Shown one piece after another: positions 6,418-15,454 of a stretch of 22,669 nt of DNA. The notes below the pieces were generated by a model. The model ran no database searches, was not told where the DNA came from, and was given only the letters and a program-made list of their open reading frames with translations. This DNA is from CAZFDE01 sp964517795 (GTDB taxonomy: Bacteria > Planctomycetota > Phycisphaerae > Sedimentisphaerales > Anaerobacaceae): positions 1 to 22,669 of the forward strand of contig CAZFDE010000039.1 of the NCBI GenBank assembly GCA_964517795.1, given 5' to 3'. A program made the position numbers and the translations under genes. The stretch's first letter is position 1, and the number at the start of each line of letters is the position of its first letter.

Positions 6418-9273
6418 ATGTCAGACAAAGGTCAAAAAGGATATCGAGATACGCTGAATCTGCCGCGAACCGAATTTTCGATGAAGGCGAACCTGGTGCA
6501 GAAAGAGCCGCAGATGCGCAAGCACTGGCAAAAAAACGGTCTATACGGGCATATTCGCCAAGCCCGCCAGGGCAAGCCCGTTTATACGCTGCACGACGGC
6601 CCGCCCTATGCCAACGGTGATATCCACATGGGTCATGTCATCAATAAGGTACTCAAAGATTTCGTGGTCAAATATAAGACGATGAGCGGGCTGGATGCAC
6701 CCTATGTGCCGGGCTGGGACTGCCACGGCCTACCGATCGAAGCCAAGGTGATGACCGAACTGGGCGAAAAGCTCAATGCGATGTCAAAGCTCGATGTTCG
6801 AAAAGACTGCATGAAATATGCGTCCAAATATGTCAAGCTTCAGAGCAGACAATTTCAGGACCTGGGTATCCTGGGCGATTTTGACAATCCCTATCTGACA
6901 TTTAAGCCGCAATACGAACAGGCGATCTTAGAGGTTTTCGCGGAACTGGTGGATAAAGGGCTCGTCTTTCAGCAACTCAAACCCATTCACTGGTCGGTGG
7001 GCTGTCAGACCGCATTGGCAGAGGCGGAGCTGGAATATAAGGATATCTCATCGCCGAGTATTTTTGTAAATTTTCAGGCCGAAGCTGAAAGTGTGAACCG
7101 ATTGAAAGAAATGGGCCTGGTCGATGATCAGGTCATCGATGCAAAAGTCTGTTTGATGATCTGGACAACGACACCGTGGACGCTGGCAGCTAACCTGGCG
7201 ATCGCCGTGCATCCGGACCTGGAATATGTCGCCCTGTCGTATGAGAAAGAGGGTCAGTCGTTTGTGTCAATTCTGGCGGCCGAGCGGCTGGCAGCGGTTT
7301 TGGATGCGGGCGAACTGGCGGACGGACAATATACTGTCAGCGATACGCGGGTCACGGGCAAAGATCTGGCGGGCTTGCGGTATCAGCATCCATTTATCGA
7401 TACCAATCCGACCGACACGGATGCCTGGATGGTGATCTCGGCGGACTATGTTACGACCGAAGACGGGACCGGACTGGTGCATACCGCTCCGGGCCACGGG
7501 GTCGAGGACTACATTTCCGGCCAAAAGCATGAACTGGCGGTTTATTGTCCGGTCAAGGACGACGGCTGCTATGACGATACGGTGCCGCAGTGGCTGGCGG
7601 GCAAAAATGTGCTCGAAGTGGACAACGAGGTCAATGCCCATCTGCAGGAAACCGGTTTGCTGTTCGCTCAATCGACGATCCGGCACAGTTATCCGCACTG
7701 CTGGCGCAGCAAGGGGCCGGTGATTTTCCGGGCGACCGAACAGTGGTTTGTCAGTGTTGACAGAAAAATCACCGATACGGGAAAGAGCCTGCGTGAATTG
7801 GGGCTGCAAACCACGCCGAATGTCCAATGGATCCCGGCATGGGGCCAGAAACGGATCGAGGGGATGCTCGAATCGCGGCCGGACTGGTGCATCAGCCGAC
7901 AGCGAAGCTGGGGTCTGCCGATCCCGGTATTTGTCAATTCACAGGGCAACGCCCTGTTGACCAAAGAATCGGTTCTGGCCGCAGCGAAGCATATCGGTCA
8001 GAAAGGATCCAATGCCTGGTTTACCGATTCACCGAAAGAAATCTTAGGTGACGATTTCGCCCTGCCGCAGGGTTTCTCGTTTGACGATCTTGTCAAAGAA
8101 GAAAATATTTTCGATGTCTGGTTCGAATCGGGCTGCAGTTGGTATGCGGTCGCCCATAAGGCGGGCTGGTCGATCCCGGTGGATCTCTATCTGGAAGGAT
8201 CGGATCAGCATCGCGGGTGGTTTCAGTTGTCACTGCTGCCGGCGCTGGGGGCATTCGGACGTGCACCGTTCAAAGCGGTATTGACACACGGCTTCACCGT
8301 GGATGAAAAAGGGATGAAACAGTCGAAGTCCTTAGGCAATTATGTCAACGCCCAAGATGAGATCAAAAAATATGGAGCGGATATCCTGCGATTATGGGTC
8401 AGCAGTGTGAATTATCAGGAAGATATCCGCTGCAACGACGAGTTGATCGGCCGCACGCAGGATGCATACCGCAAGATCCGAAATACGCTGCGGTTTCTAT
8501 TCGGCAATATCAACGATTTCGATCCGGCCGATAGCGTGCCTTATGCGCAGATGGACCCGATCGATCAATGGGCGCTGCAGCAATATCAAACGCTGGTGGC
8601 TAACGTTCATCAGGCATACGAAGGATTCGTCTTTCACCGTGTCTTTTCGCTATTGTATAATTTCTGCACGATCGAGATGAGCAGCATCTATATGGATGTC
8701 CTCAAGGACCGGATGTACTGCGAAGCAGCCGAGAGCCCGAATCGACGAAGCGTCCAGACCGCGATGCACCAGATTCTCGACGGACTAATCCGGATGCTGG
8801 CGCCGATTTTGGCCCATACGGCCGAGGAGGCATGGTCGGTGCTGAAATTCAAATCCTACGACGTCGAAAGTGTTCACCTGACCGAGATGCCGCAGGCAGA
8901 TCTGTCGATCTGCACGGAACAGGAGCGGCAAAAATGGCAACAACTTATGACACTTCGCGACGAGACGCTCAAGGTGCTGGAGGATCTGCGGCAGAACAAG
9001 ATCATCAACAGCAATCAGGAAGCATCGGTCACGATCCACAGCAACGATCAGGAAACGACCGACCGCTTAAAGGATTTTGGACTGGACAGCTTTGCAACGC
9101 TGTGTATTGTCAGCGAGGTCAATCTGGCAGAAGATTCGGATACGCTGCGGATCGAAGCGGCCAGGTGTACGCATCCCAAATGCCGGCGATGCTGGAACTT
9201 CCGCCCGCAAGTCGGGCAAATTGAGGGCCATCGCGACTTGTGCGAACGTTGTGCAAAAGTCGTTATATCATAA
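6418..9273 (+). CDS. ileS: Isoleucyl-tRNA synthetase
   Basis: This is a 951-residue class Ia aminoacyl-tRNA synthetase that charges tRNA-Ile. The HIGH-type motif is HMGH (70-73) after PPYANGDI. The CP1 editing domain shows the Thr-rich TTTPWTLAANLA and VHTAPGHGVEDY with its conserved Asp. The second signature is K634-Q-S-K-S638 where the usual form is KMSKS. The anticodon-binding region follows, and a C-terminal zinc knuckle uses Cys922, Cys925, Cys942 and Cys945. AAGGA (6405-6409) lies 8 nt upstream of the ATG. The gene is monocistronic as far as can be seen and diverges from the envelope operon. Length and domain order are those of a standard bacterial IleRS, so it is probably the housekeeping enzyme despite the KMSKS variant. 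Confidence 0.97.
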   Translation: MSDKGQKGYRDTLNLPRTEFSMKANLVQKEPQMRKHWQKNGLYGHIRQARQGKPVYTLHDGPPYANGDIHMGHVINKVLKDFVVKYKTMSGLDAPYVPGWDCHGLPIEAKVMTELGEKLNAMSKLDVRKDCMKYASKYVKLQSRQFQDLGILGDFDNPYLTFKPQYEQAILEVFAELVDKGLVFQQLKPIHWSVGCQTALAEAELEYKDISSPSIFVNFQAEAESVNRLKEMGLVDDQVIDAKVCLMIWTTTPWTLAANLAIAVHPDLEYVALSYEKEGQSFVSILAAERLAAVLDAGELADGQYTVSDTRVTGKDLAGLRYQHPFIDTNPTDTDAWMVISADYVTTEDGTGLVHTAPGHGVEDYISGQKHELAVYCPVKDDGCYDDTVPQWLAGKNVLEVDNEVNAHLQETGLLFAQSTIRHSYPHCWRSKGPVIFRATEQWFVSVDRKITDTGKSLRELGLQTTPNVQWIPAWGQKRIEGMLESRPDWCISRQRSWGLPIPVFVNSQGNALLTKESVLAAAKHIGQKGSNAWFTDSPKEILGDDFALPQGFSFDDLVKEENIFDVWFESGCSWYAVAHKAGWSIPVDLYLEGSDQHRGWFQLSLLPALGAFGRAPFKAVLTHGFTVDEKGMKQSKSLGNYVNAQDEIKKYGADILRLWVSSVNYQEDIRCNDELIGRTQDAYRKIRNTLRFLFGNINDFDPADSVPYAQMDPIDQWALQQYQTLVANVHQAYEGFVFHRVFSLLYNFCTIEMSSIYMDVLKDRMYCEAAESPNRRSVQTAMHQILDGLIRMLAPILAHTAEEAWSVLKFKSYDVESVHLTEMPQADLSICTEQERQKWQQLMTLRDETLKVLEDLRQNKIINSNQEASVTIHSNDQETTDRLKDFGLDSFATLCIVSEVNLAEDSDTLRIEAARCTHPKCRRCWNFRPQVGQIEGHRDLCERCAKVVIS

Positions 9274-9404
9274 ATCTAAAATAATCAAACTGACCGATAC
9301 AACCTGTTATATCCGCGCAAAAAGGGGCCCAGATACACATTTACAAGTATAGATTCGAAGCTTTCACGAGAATAAAAAAAGTTCCTATGTCATTTATGCA
9401 CAAG

Positions 9405-9417
9405 CACATAATATGTG
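9405..9417. repeat. Palindrome CACATA-A-TATGTG upstream of azoR
   Basis: There are two perfect 6-bp arms around a single base, 50 nt upstream of the -35 box of the azoR-like gene in an AT-rich leader. It could be an operator for a dimeric regulator, but nothing beyond its symmetry and position supports this. Confidence 0.35.
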
Positions 9418-9466
9418 TTTTAACATAAACAAAAGTCGATTTGAGTAAATCGAAACAAAATTTTAA

Positions 9467-9496
9467 TTGAACCGAACCCGTAACGTTTATTATAAT
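9467..9496 (+). promoter_or_regulatory. Promoter of the azoR-like gene
   Basis: TTGAAC (9467-9472) and a perfect TATAAT (9491-9496) are separated by 18 nt. The -10 box ends 45 nt upstream of the ATG at 9542, which leaves a leader of roughly 40 nt containing the SD. Confidence 0.75.
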
Positions 9497-9541
9497 GTCG
9501 GCACCTTACTATATTCGAATAATTTTATTAGAGGGAGGATT

Positions 9542-10168
9542 ATGAGCACACTGTTATACATCAAGATCTCGCCGCGGACGGGCCGCTCGCACAGTATCGC
9601 CGTAGCCGACGCGTTTATCGATGCCTACCGCACCAAAAATCCCGACGACACGATCCAGACGATCGACCTTTTCAAAAAGGATCTGCCGCCCTTCGATCTA
9701 GATGCCGCCAACGCCAAGTACAAGATCCTGCACGGCAAGGACCACGACGACCGCGACAAAGCCATCTGGCGAAATATCGAGGCGGTCATCGACGAATTCA
9801 AATCTGCGGACAAATACGTCATCGCAGTACCGATGTGGAATTTCTCCATCCCCTACCGGCTCAAGCAGTATATCGACATCCTCGTGCAGCCCGGCTATAC
9901 CTTCGGCTTCACTGAAGACGGCCGGTACAAGGGACTGGTCACCGGCAAACCGATCTTGGCAGTCTATGCCCGCGGCGGCGAATATACCGGCGAACGGGCT
10001 GCGATGGATTTTCAGAAATCCTACCTCGAAGCGATACTGGGCTTTATCGGCTTTGAGCAGATTGAATCGGTCATCGTCGAGCCAACCCTGGCCGAGGGCC
10101 CGGATGTCTGCAAAGAAAAACAGGATGCGGCCGTCGCAAAGGCCCGCGAATTAGCGGCAAATTTTTAG
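9542..10168 (+). CDS. AzoR-like FMN-dependent NAD(P)H oxidoreductase
   Basis: This is a 208-residue flavodoxin-fold protein (FMN-dependent NADH-azoreductase/quinone reductase type) that would carry out two-electron reduction of quinones or azo compounds in the cytoplasm. The N-terminal SPRTGRSHSI matches the phosphate-binding loop of the family. VPMWNFSIPYRLKQYID is the family's hallmark flavin-binding segment, followed by YARGGEY. The chosen ATG has GGGAGG (9533-9538) 3 nt upstream, with GGAGG also pairing. An upstream in-frame start at 9467 lies inside the promoter and is rejected. The gene stands alone behind its own promoter and converges on the next gene with only 12 nt between stops. 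The natural substrate is unknown; azoR itself is the closest name. Confidence 0.88.
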   Translation: MSTLLYIKISPRTGRSHSIAVADAFIDAYRTKNPDDTIQTIDLFKKDLPPFDLDAANAKYKILHGKDHDDRDKAIWRNIEAVIDEFKSADKYVIAVPMWNFSIPYRLKQYIDILVQPGYTFGFTEDGRYKGLVTGKPILAVYARGGEYTGERAAMDFQKSYLEAILGFIGFEQIESVIVEPTLAEGPDVCKEKQDAAVAKARELAANF

Positions 10169-10180
10169 CAGGTCGAACGT

Positions 10181-11026
10181 TTAATACGATCGGCGGTAAT
10201 AGTACGGGTAGGGATAAATTCGCTGCACGGCCGAATTGTTGATCAATTCGCGGTTGCGTTCGATCTTCTGGTTGAGGGTCTTGATCTGATCGTTGACCCG
10301 TTCCTCCATCTGCTCAAGGGCCGACAAAACAGTGTCATAGTTCACCTGATTTTGCCGGACTGTTTCATTGAGCGCCCGAACCGTTTGCTGCATTTCGGTC
10401 AATGTGGTGCTGACCGTCGTTTCAAGCGTTTCGAGCCGGTTCTGGATCTCAGCCTCGAATTCCAGTGATTTCTGCTCGGCACGCTGGGACACCTCGTCCA
10501 GCCAAAGCTTCCGCTGGCGGCGGACCTCGGCCAGCGCCTGTTCGATCTCAGCGAGCTTGTCCGCCGGCGGTTGATCGAGCTGCTGAAGATAGCTTTTGGC
10601 CATATCGTAAGCGCGAATTGCCTGGATGAAATCGTCCGGGTCGTTGCGAAAATCCCATGTTCGCGCGAGGTAGTACTGTGCCAGCTCGATATAATATTGG
10701 TGGGCCGGCATCCGCGAAATTTTCAGCGAGCGGGTCTCGATCTCCTTGCGATGGCAGGTAACGAGCCGCAGCCGCGAGCCGTCACGGACCTCCAGGGTCA
10801 TTTTGCTGCGGTCGTCTTCGATAATTCGGCCGGATACGAACGTCCCGTCCTGAAGATAGAAATCAGCCATCTTGAAAGCCTCATACTTGGGCCGCGAACG
10901 CAAATACTGGACATATTCGTTTTGGTCCTGAATGCCCGTTCCGAGCGATGGTTGATCCTGAGCAACTCCGCCCGCCGAAACGATCAGGATCCACAGGATT
11001 GCCGCGATTGCTGTCAATCTATTCAT
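10181..11026 (-). CDS. Exported coiled-coil protein of unknown function
   Basis: I do not recognise a named family. The 281-residue protein has a signal peptide (hydrophobic core about 7-20, cleavage likely near GVAQ). A small domain (about 30-95) with alternating beta-type residues follows, including DGTFVSGRIIEDD, which is reminiscent of the short beta barrels found in bacterial surface or RNA-binding-like folds. A helical segment rich in Tyr and Gln comes next. From about residue 155 to 262 it is a long heptad-rich coiled coil, and it ends in a Tyr/Pro/Arg tail (YPYPYYYRRSY). GAGGT lies 7 nt upstream of the ATG, and TATAAT is found at 11055-11060 (minus strand) without a convincing -35. 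It probably oligomerises in the periplasm. It is convergent with the azoR-like gene. Confidence 0.75.
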   Translation of the reverse strand: MNRLTAIAAILWILIVSAGGVAQDQPSLGTGIQDQNEYVQYLRSRPKYEAFKMADFYLQDGTFVSGRIIEDDRSKMTLEVRDGSRLRLVTCHRKEIETRSLKISRMPAHQYYIELAQYYLARTWDFRNDPDDFIQAIRAYDMAKSYLQQLDQPPADKLAEIEQALAEVRRQRKLWLDEVSQRAEQKSLEFEAEIQNRLETLETTVSTTLTEMQQTVRALNETVRQNQVNYDTVLSALEQMEERVNDQIKTLNQKIERNRELINNSAVQRIYPYPYYYRRSY

Positions 11027-11259
11027 AGAGCCACCTCATATTCTAAACTACCCTATTATATAGCCAACGTGCGGGAAAAAGTGAGCAATTTCCTTAAAAT
11101 TGGGCAAATGTAATGATATAAACCAGAGAACTTGCCCTGTTTAACATATCCCACCCCACCCGGACATAACACAACAGGCAATTCGTGGGGCAATCCGTGT
11201 AACCGAGGTTTACATCTCCATTTTCATCGGTTTGTCCTGATATGATAAACTGATAACGC

Positions 11260-11952
11260 TCAGTATGCCGTGAACGCATCCAGCATGGTATAAAGCCGAG
11301 CGGTGGTTTGCGGAATCTTATCGTAGCCGGCCCGAATCGCGGCCACGGAATTGATAAAAGGACCATCGACGAGTTCGTCGGCACAGTATTTCAGCATTTT
11401 TTCGATACTTTCCCGCGAATATTCCAGATGAAACTGCAAACCAAGGACATGATCGCCGTACAGAAATGCCTGGTTGAGACAGGTTTCGTTTTCGGCCAGA
11501 TGAATCGCATCCGGCGGCAGCGAAAACGTATCCCCGTGCCATTGAAAGACATCTATTTCGCGAGGCATCCCGGCAAACAGAGGGCAGCGTTGTCCGGCTT
11601 CGGTCAGTGTAATCGTATGCCAGCCGATTTCCTTATGCGGATTTGGCGTTACCTTGCCGCCAAGGACGTCGGCAATCAGTTGGCCGCCCAAACAAACGCC
11701 AATTACTTTTTTACCCGCATCGATCGCATTTTTGAGGAATTGCTTTTCCGCGATCAGCCAGGGATAGTCCTCGTGATCATAAATATTCATCAATCCGCCC
11801 ATGACCACGAACATATCGAATGAATCCGGGTCGGGCAGCTTTAGATCCTGGAAAAAACGGGTATAGCTTAGTGGATGGCCGCGATCTTTGGCCCAGAGGC
11901 CGATATTGGCCGCATCTTCAAACGGCACATGTGCCAGACAATGAATATTCAC
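11260..11952 (-). CDS. Class I glutamine amidotransferase (GMP-synthase-like)
   Basis: This is a stand-alone type 1 glutamine amidotransferase of 230 residues. The nucleophile Cys87 lies in VIGVCLGGQL, and the His175/Glu177 pair lies in LQFHLEYS, so the catalytic triad for glutamine or gamma-glutamyl hydrolysis is complete. The N-terminus, NIHCLAHVPFED, is typical of the GuaA-like solo GATase family, whose substrates are mostly unknown (gamma-glutamyl peptides in some members). I chose GTG at 11950-11952 because AAGG (11959-11962) is 6 nt upstream and the family pattern begins at this point. A further GTG at 11968-11970 would give 236 residues. The gene stands between unrelated genes on the same strand, with no synthetase partner nearby. 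Confidence 0.85.
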   Translation of the reverse strand: MNIHCLAHVPFEDAANIGLWAKDRGHPLSYTRFFQDLKLPDPDSFDMFVVMGGLMNIYDHEDYPWLIAEKQFLKNAIDAGKKVIGVCLGGQLIADVLGGKVTPNPHKEIGWHTITLTEAGQRCPLFAGMPREIDVFQWHGDTFSLPPDAIHLAENETCLNQAFLYGDHVLGLQFHLEYSRESIEKMLKYCADELVDGPFINSVAAIRAGYDKIPQTTARLYTMLDAFTAY

Positions 11953-12114
11953 GAGATACCTTTCAAACACATTTCACTTATCAAACGGGAAAAACAACTG
12001 ACGTGTTAAGCGGTCTATACTTTTACTATAAAGTCTGCTGGCGATGCAAGCATATTATGCTCCATCTTTATTTTTCGTAAAAGAGCAATGCCGAAGGTAT
12101 AAGAAAAATGAATT

Positions 12115-14136
12115 TCAATCCAAATGAGTCATTTTGTAGATGCGGATCAGTTCGGCAACGGACCAGGCCTGGGCCATGCAGCCCTTGGGTTTTTCGGGCT
12201 TGAGGCCATCGAAGACTTCGCACAACTGGCCGAGACAACCGTGATGATTGAAATGGTCCAGCAGCGGCCGTATCATATCTTTGGCTTTTTCAATCCGCTG
12301 GGCATCAAACTGGTGCACTTTGAGATAGGCCTCGATGAACGGACCGATCAAATACGGCCAGACGGTTCCCTGATGATAGGCCTTGTCCCGCTGATATTGC
12401 GGGCCGTCGTAGCACGGCTGAAAATTGGGGTTCCCCGGCTCCAGGGTTCGAAGGCCGTAGGGTGTATATAAATGCTGCCGGACGGCTTCGACCACCGCGG
12501 ACTGCATGTGCGGTTCTAACGGTGAAAACGGCAGCGACACGGCAAATATCTGATTCGGCCGAAGCGACGTATCAACACCGCCGTCTGGATAGATGCAGTC
12601 GTTGAGGTAACCGGCGGCCTCGTTCCAGAACAGGCATTGAAAACTCTGCTTGACGGTGTCGGCCTGTGCTTGATATTGAGCGGCTTTGTCGTCGTCACGG
12701 TCCGTGAAATAGTCCGCCAGCAAACACAAGGCATTATACCAAAGGGCGTTGACCTCAACGGCCTTGCCGTAACGCGGGGTGAACGTCGTACCCTCGCATT
12801 TGGCATCCATCCAGGTCAATTGCGTTTCGGCATTACCGGCGGTGATCAGCCCGTCGGTGTCGGCCCGCGTATCAAAAATCGTTCCGTTCTGATAGGCCCC
12901 AATGATATCCAATATCGCCGGCAGGAGTTCCTGTTCAAATGTTTTTCGATCATTCGCTGCTGAAAGGTATTCGAAGGCGGCGTGAATAAACCATAATGAG
13001 GCATCGATGCTGTTGAAATGAGCCGTGTCGCTGTAATCGTCGAACCGGTTGGGGATCATGCCGTTCTCGCAGGCCTGAGCGAACGTGGTCAAGACCGACC
13101 TGGCCTGTTCGAATCGCCCGGTTTCCAACAGCAAGCCCGACAGCGAGATAAAGGCATCACGTCCCCAATCGGCAAACCACGGGTACCCCGCCAGGATCGT
13201 CGTTCGTGTTTGGTCCTGCATCTGCCGGCAGGTAACAAATTGGTCGGCCGCTAAGGCGAGTTTGCCAAAGGTGTCGTCTTTCGGCATCGAAGCGGATTTG
13301 AGAATTTGTTTTTGGTGTCTTCCAAGGGCTTTTTTCATGGCTTTCAGATCGAAACGTTCGGCTTCAATGGCATGGCCACAAGGATTCAACTGGGCCCAGA
13401 ACACCACCTGTTGCGGCTTGTCGATCCGGCAACGGTAAAATCCGGGCGCCCACAGATCTTCTGCACTTTCCTGGCCTCGCCGGGCATCCACGCGATAGGT
13501 AAAATTGAACCACCATTGCGGATCTTTTTCAAAATCAGCACAGGGAGCATTTAAGCAAAGCCGGCCACTGTTATGGTCTTCGCGGCGAATCAAGAGATTC
13601 TGCTGCTCTCGTGTCATTCGCAGAACCGTAAATGATTTTTGCAGCCCGTGGAAATCCCGCATCGCAACGAACGGACGCCAGATAAAATCGAACGACGAGT
13701 GGACATTTTTGAAATCATAAACGACTGCGGCCGTATCGCTGTCCGGCCAGAGATAGATCGATTTAACGATCGTTAAGCGGTCCAATTGGAAATGGATGTG
13801 GGCCGCAATATCACGCTGAAATGTGGTGATTGTACCGCCGGGCTCGGGCGCGAATTTGTCGGGAAATTCAAAGGACGTCAGGTATTGCGATTCGCCGTTA
13901 CAGATCAGCATTTCCAGGCAGGTGGACAAGGCCAGTATTCGCTGAATCGGCGGATTTAACGACCCCACCAGCAGACCGTGATACCGATGGGTATTACACC
14001 CAATGATCGTCGATGCGCTGTAGCCGCCGCGATCGTTGGTCAAGAGCCATTCTCGTGAAAGCAGTTCGTCAAGCGAACGGTTCTCTGCATTGAATTCAGT
14101 GATGTCATTTACGCGGTTTTGCTGAAGTGTCAACAT
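12115..14136 (-). CDS. Glycogen debranching enzyme (amylo-alpha-1,6-glucosidase, GH133 type)
   Basis: This 673-residue enzyme would remove alpha-1,6 branch points from glycogen or maltodextrins. The N-terminal GDE domain contains EWLLTNDRGGYSASTIIGCN followed by THRYHGLLV, a clear family signature (28-56). The C-terminal (alpha/alpha)6 catalytic domain starts near residue 285 and has YPWFADWGRDAFIS (318-331), whose Asp is a candidate catalytic acid, and later AYHQGTVWPYL. The start at 14134-14136 is set by GGGAG (14143-14147) 6 nt upstream; a start 5 codons earlier lies on top of that SD. It is the third gene of the minus-strand cluster, 80 nt after the GH57 gene. The order glycosyltransferase, GH57, GDE also occurs, as I recall, in Bacteroides-type genomes. 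This supports a role in glycogen turnover. Confidence 0.92.
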   Translation of the reverse strand: MLTLQQNRVNDITEFNAENRSLDELLSREWLLTNDRGGYSASTIIGCNTHRYHGLLVGSLNPPIQRILALSTCLEMLICNGESQYLTSFEFPDKFAPEPGGTITTFQRDIAAHIHFQLDRLTIVKSIYLWPDSDTAAVVYDFKNVHSSFDFIWRPFVAMRDFHGLQKSFTVLRMTREQQNLLIRREDHNSGRLCLNAPCADFEKDPQWWFNFTYRVDARRGQESAEDLWAPGFYRCRIDKPQQVVFWAQLNPCGHAIEAERFDLKAMKKALGRHQKQILKSASMPKDDTFGKLALAADQFVTCRQMQDQTRTTILAGYPWFADWGRDAFISLSGLLLETGRFEQARSVLTTFAQACENGMIPNRFDDYSDTAHFNSIDASLWFIHAAFEYLSAANDRKTFEQELLPAILDIIGAYQNGTIFDTRADTDGLITAGNAETQLTWMDAKCEGTTFTPRYGKAVEVNALWYNALCLLADYFTDRDDDKAAQYQAQADTVKQSFQCLFWNEAAGYLNDCIYPDGGVDTSLRPNQIFAVSLPFSPLEPHMQSAVVEAVRQHLYTPYGLRTLEPGNPNFQPCYDGPQYQRDKAYHQGTVWPYLIGPFIEAYLKVHQFDAQRIEKAKDMIRPLLDHFNHHGCLGQLCEVFDGLKPEKPKGCMAQAWSVAELIRIYKMTHLD

Positions 14137-14216
14137 GTTAGTCTCCCGCATTGATTAGCTATAGAATCCATTCCGTTTTTGCTGCTATTTTTGATCGGCA
14201 CCAAACGCCGCCCCCA

Positions 14217-15434
14217 TCATGAAAGCATACACGTGGACTTGTCCAGCTCATCACGAGGTGTTTCACATCGATTTTGGAGATGGTCGAGCACGTTCATGAA
14301 GTTGATGTACGAATCGTATGGGGAATCGTACGGATTAAAATATTTATGAACATCGCCGTCGGCGAAGTATTTGGTGCACATGTAATAGAAGTGATCCGAT
14401 GTCTGAAGTTTGCGCCAATCGTCGATAAGTTTTTCATTCCGGGTTTTTTTAATCTTCGATTCCAGCCGATAGAGTTCGTGGATCGCATTGGACTGCATCG
14501 CGTTGCCGAGCCATGCCGACAGATCGCGTTCGGTGTCGGCCCAACTGATCAGATGCGGAATATCCACGGTATCCATCACCGGATAATCGGTGATTACTTC
14601 GGAGGGCGTTTTGAAATCGTTATCCGGATGCCGCAGAATCCGATCGGGCAAATGCCGCATGAACTCGAATATACCGGTATCTTCCCATTGATGCTCACCC
14701 AATGTTTCGTAATCCATGAATAAATTGATCATATAGCCGTTGCCGTTGACCTTATTGACCCATTGCGCAAATTTATCAGTCGTCAGCGGCCACTGGGACC
14801 AATTGCGATCCGAAAATCGAAATGCGATATCGTCGCTGAGGCGGTAATTTTTCAACAGCAGCTTCAACTGATCGCATCCGACCGGTTGATAGACATAATT
14901 CGGGCTGCGATACCCCAGGATATGGTCCGCCCCTTCGGTGACGATGCCGTCGAACTGACCGGTGGACTCGATCAACGCGGCAAGCTCGTTATTATAAATC
15001 AGCTCGGTATTCCGGAACACACGCGGTTTTTGGCCGAAGAGCGAATCGATGGTATCGACGTGTTTTCGGATTTGTTCGATGAATTCGTTACGGGAATAGA
15101 GGAAACTGAGGCTGTGGTAATAGGTCTCGGCCAAAAATTCGACGCATCCGGTATCGGCCAAGGCATGGAAGGTACTCATTACCTCCGGGGCATACTGTTG
15201 GATCTGCTCAAGCAGCATCCCTGTCAGGCTGTAAGCTACTTTGAATTGACCGTTGTGTTTGCGGATCAACTCAAGGATCAGGCGATTGGCCGGCAGGTAA
15301 CACTTGTGCGCGACCTTGCGGCAGATCGCCTCATTTTTATGATCGTCAAAATAATGCACATGATCGTCGAAGACGGTATAATGACGAAGCCGGGAGGGTT
15401 GGTGAACCTGAAAATAAAAACAAATCGAAGCCAT
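14217..15434 (-). CDS. GH57 alpha-amylase / 4-alpha-glucanotransferase-like
   Basis: This is a 405-residue cytoplasmic glycoside hydrolase of family GH57 acting on alpha-1,4-glucans. All five conserved GH57 regions are visible: FQVHQP (8-13), VEFLAETYYHS (98-108), FRNTELIYN (140-148) with the likely nucleophile Glu144, MDYETLGEHQWED (240-252) with the likely acid/base Asp241, and ISWADTERDLSAWLGNAMQ (296-314). It has no signal peptide, which fits an intracellular substrate. AAGGA sits 9 nt upstream of the ATG. It starts 20 nt after the glycosyltransferase stop, so the two are co-transcribed. Whether it hydrolyses or transfers glucan chains cannot be told from motifs alone. Confidence 0.93.
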   Translation of the reverse strand: MASICFYFQVHQPSRLRHYTVFDDHVHYFDDHKNEAICRKVAHKCYLPANRLILELIRKHNGQFKVAYSLTGMLLEQIQQYAPEVMSTFHALADTGCVEFLAETYYHSLSFLYSRNEFIEQIRKHVDTIDSLFGQKPRVFRNTELIYNNELAALIESTGQFDGIVTEGADHILGYRSPNYVYQPVGCDQLKLLLKNYRLSDDIAFRFSDRNWSQWPLTTDKFAQWVNKVNGNGYMINLFMDYETLGEHQWEDTGIFEFMRHLPDRILRHPDNDFKTPSEVITDYPVMDTVDIPHLISWADTERDLSAWLGNAMQSNAIHELYRLESKIKKTRNEKLIDDWRKLQTSDHFYYMCTKYFADGDVHKYFNPYDSPYDSYINFMNVLDHLQNRCETPRDELDKSTCMLS

Positions 15435-15454
15435 ACGTAAACATCCTTTTTAGC

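Noticed and set aside
11094..11384. Minus-strand frame of 96 codons across the amidotransferase end
   Set aside because: Half overlaps the amidotransferase gene in another frame; the unique part has no SD and no recognisable motif.
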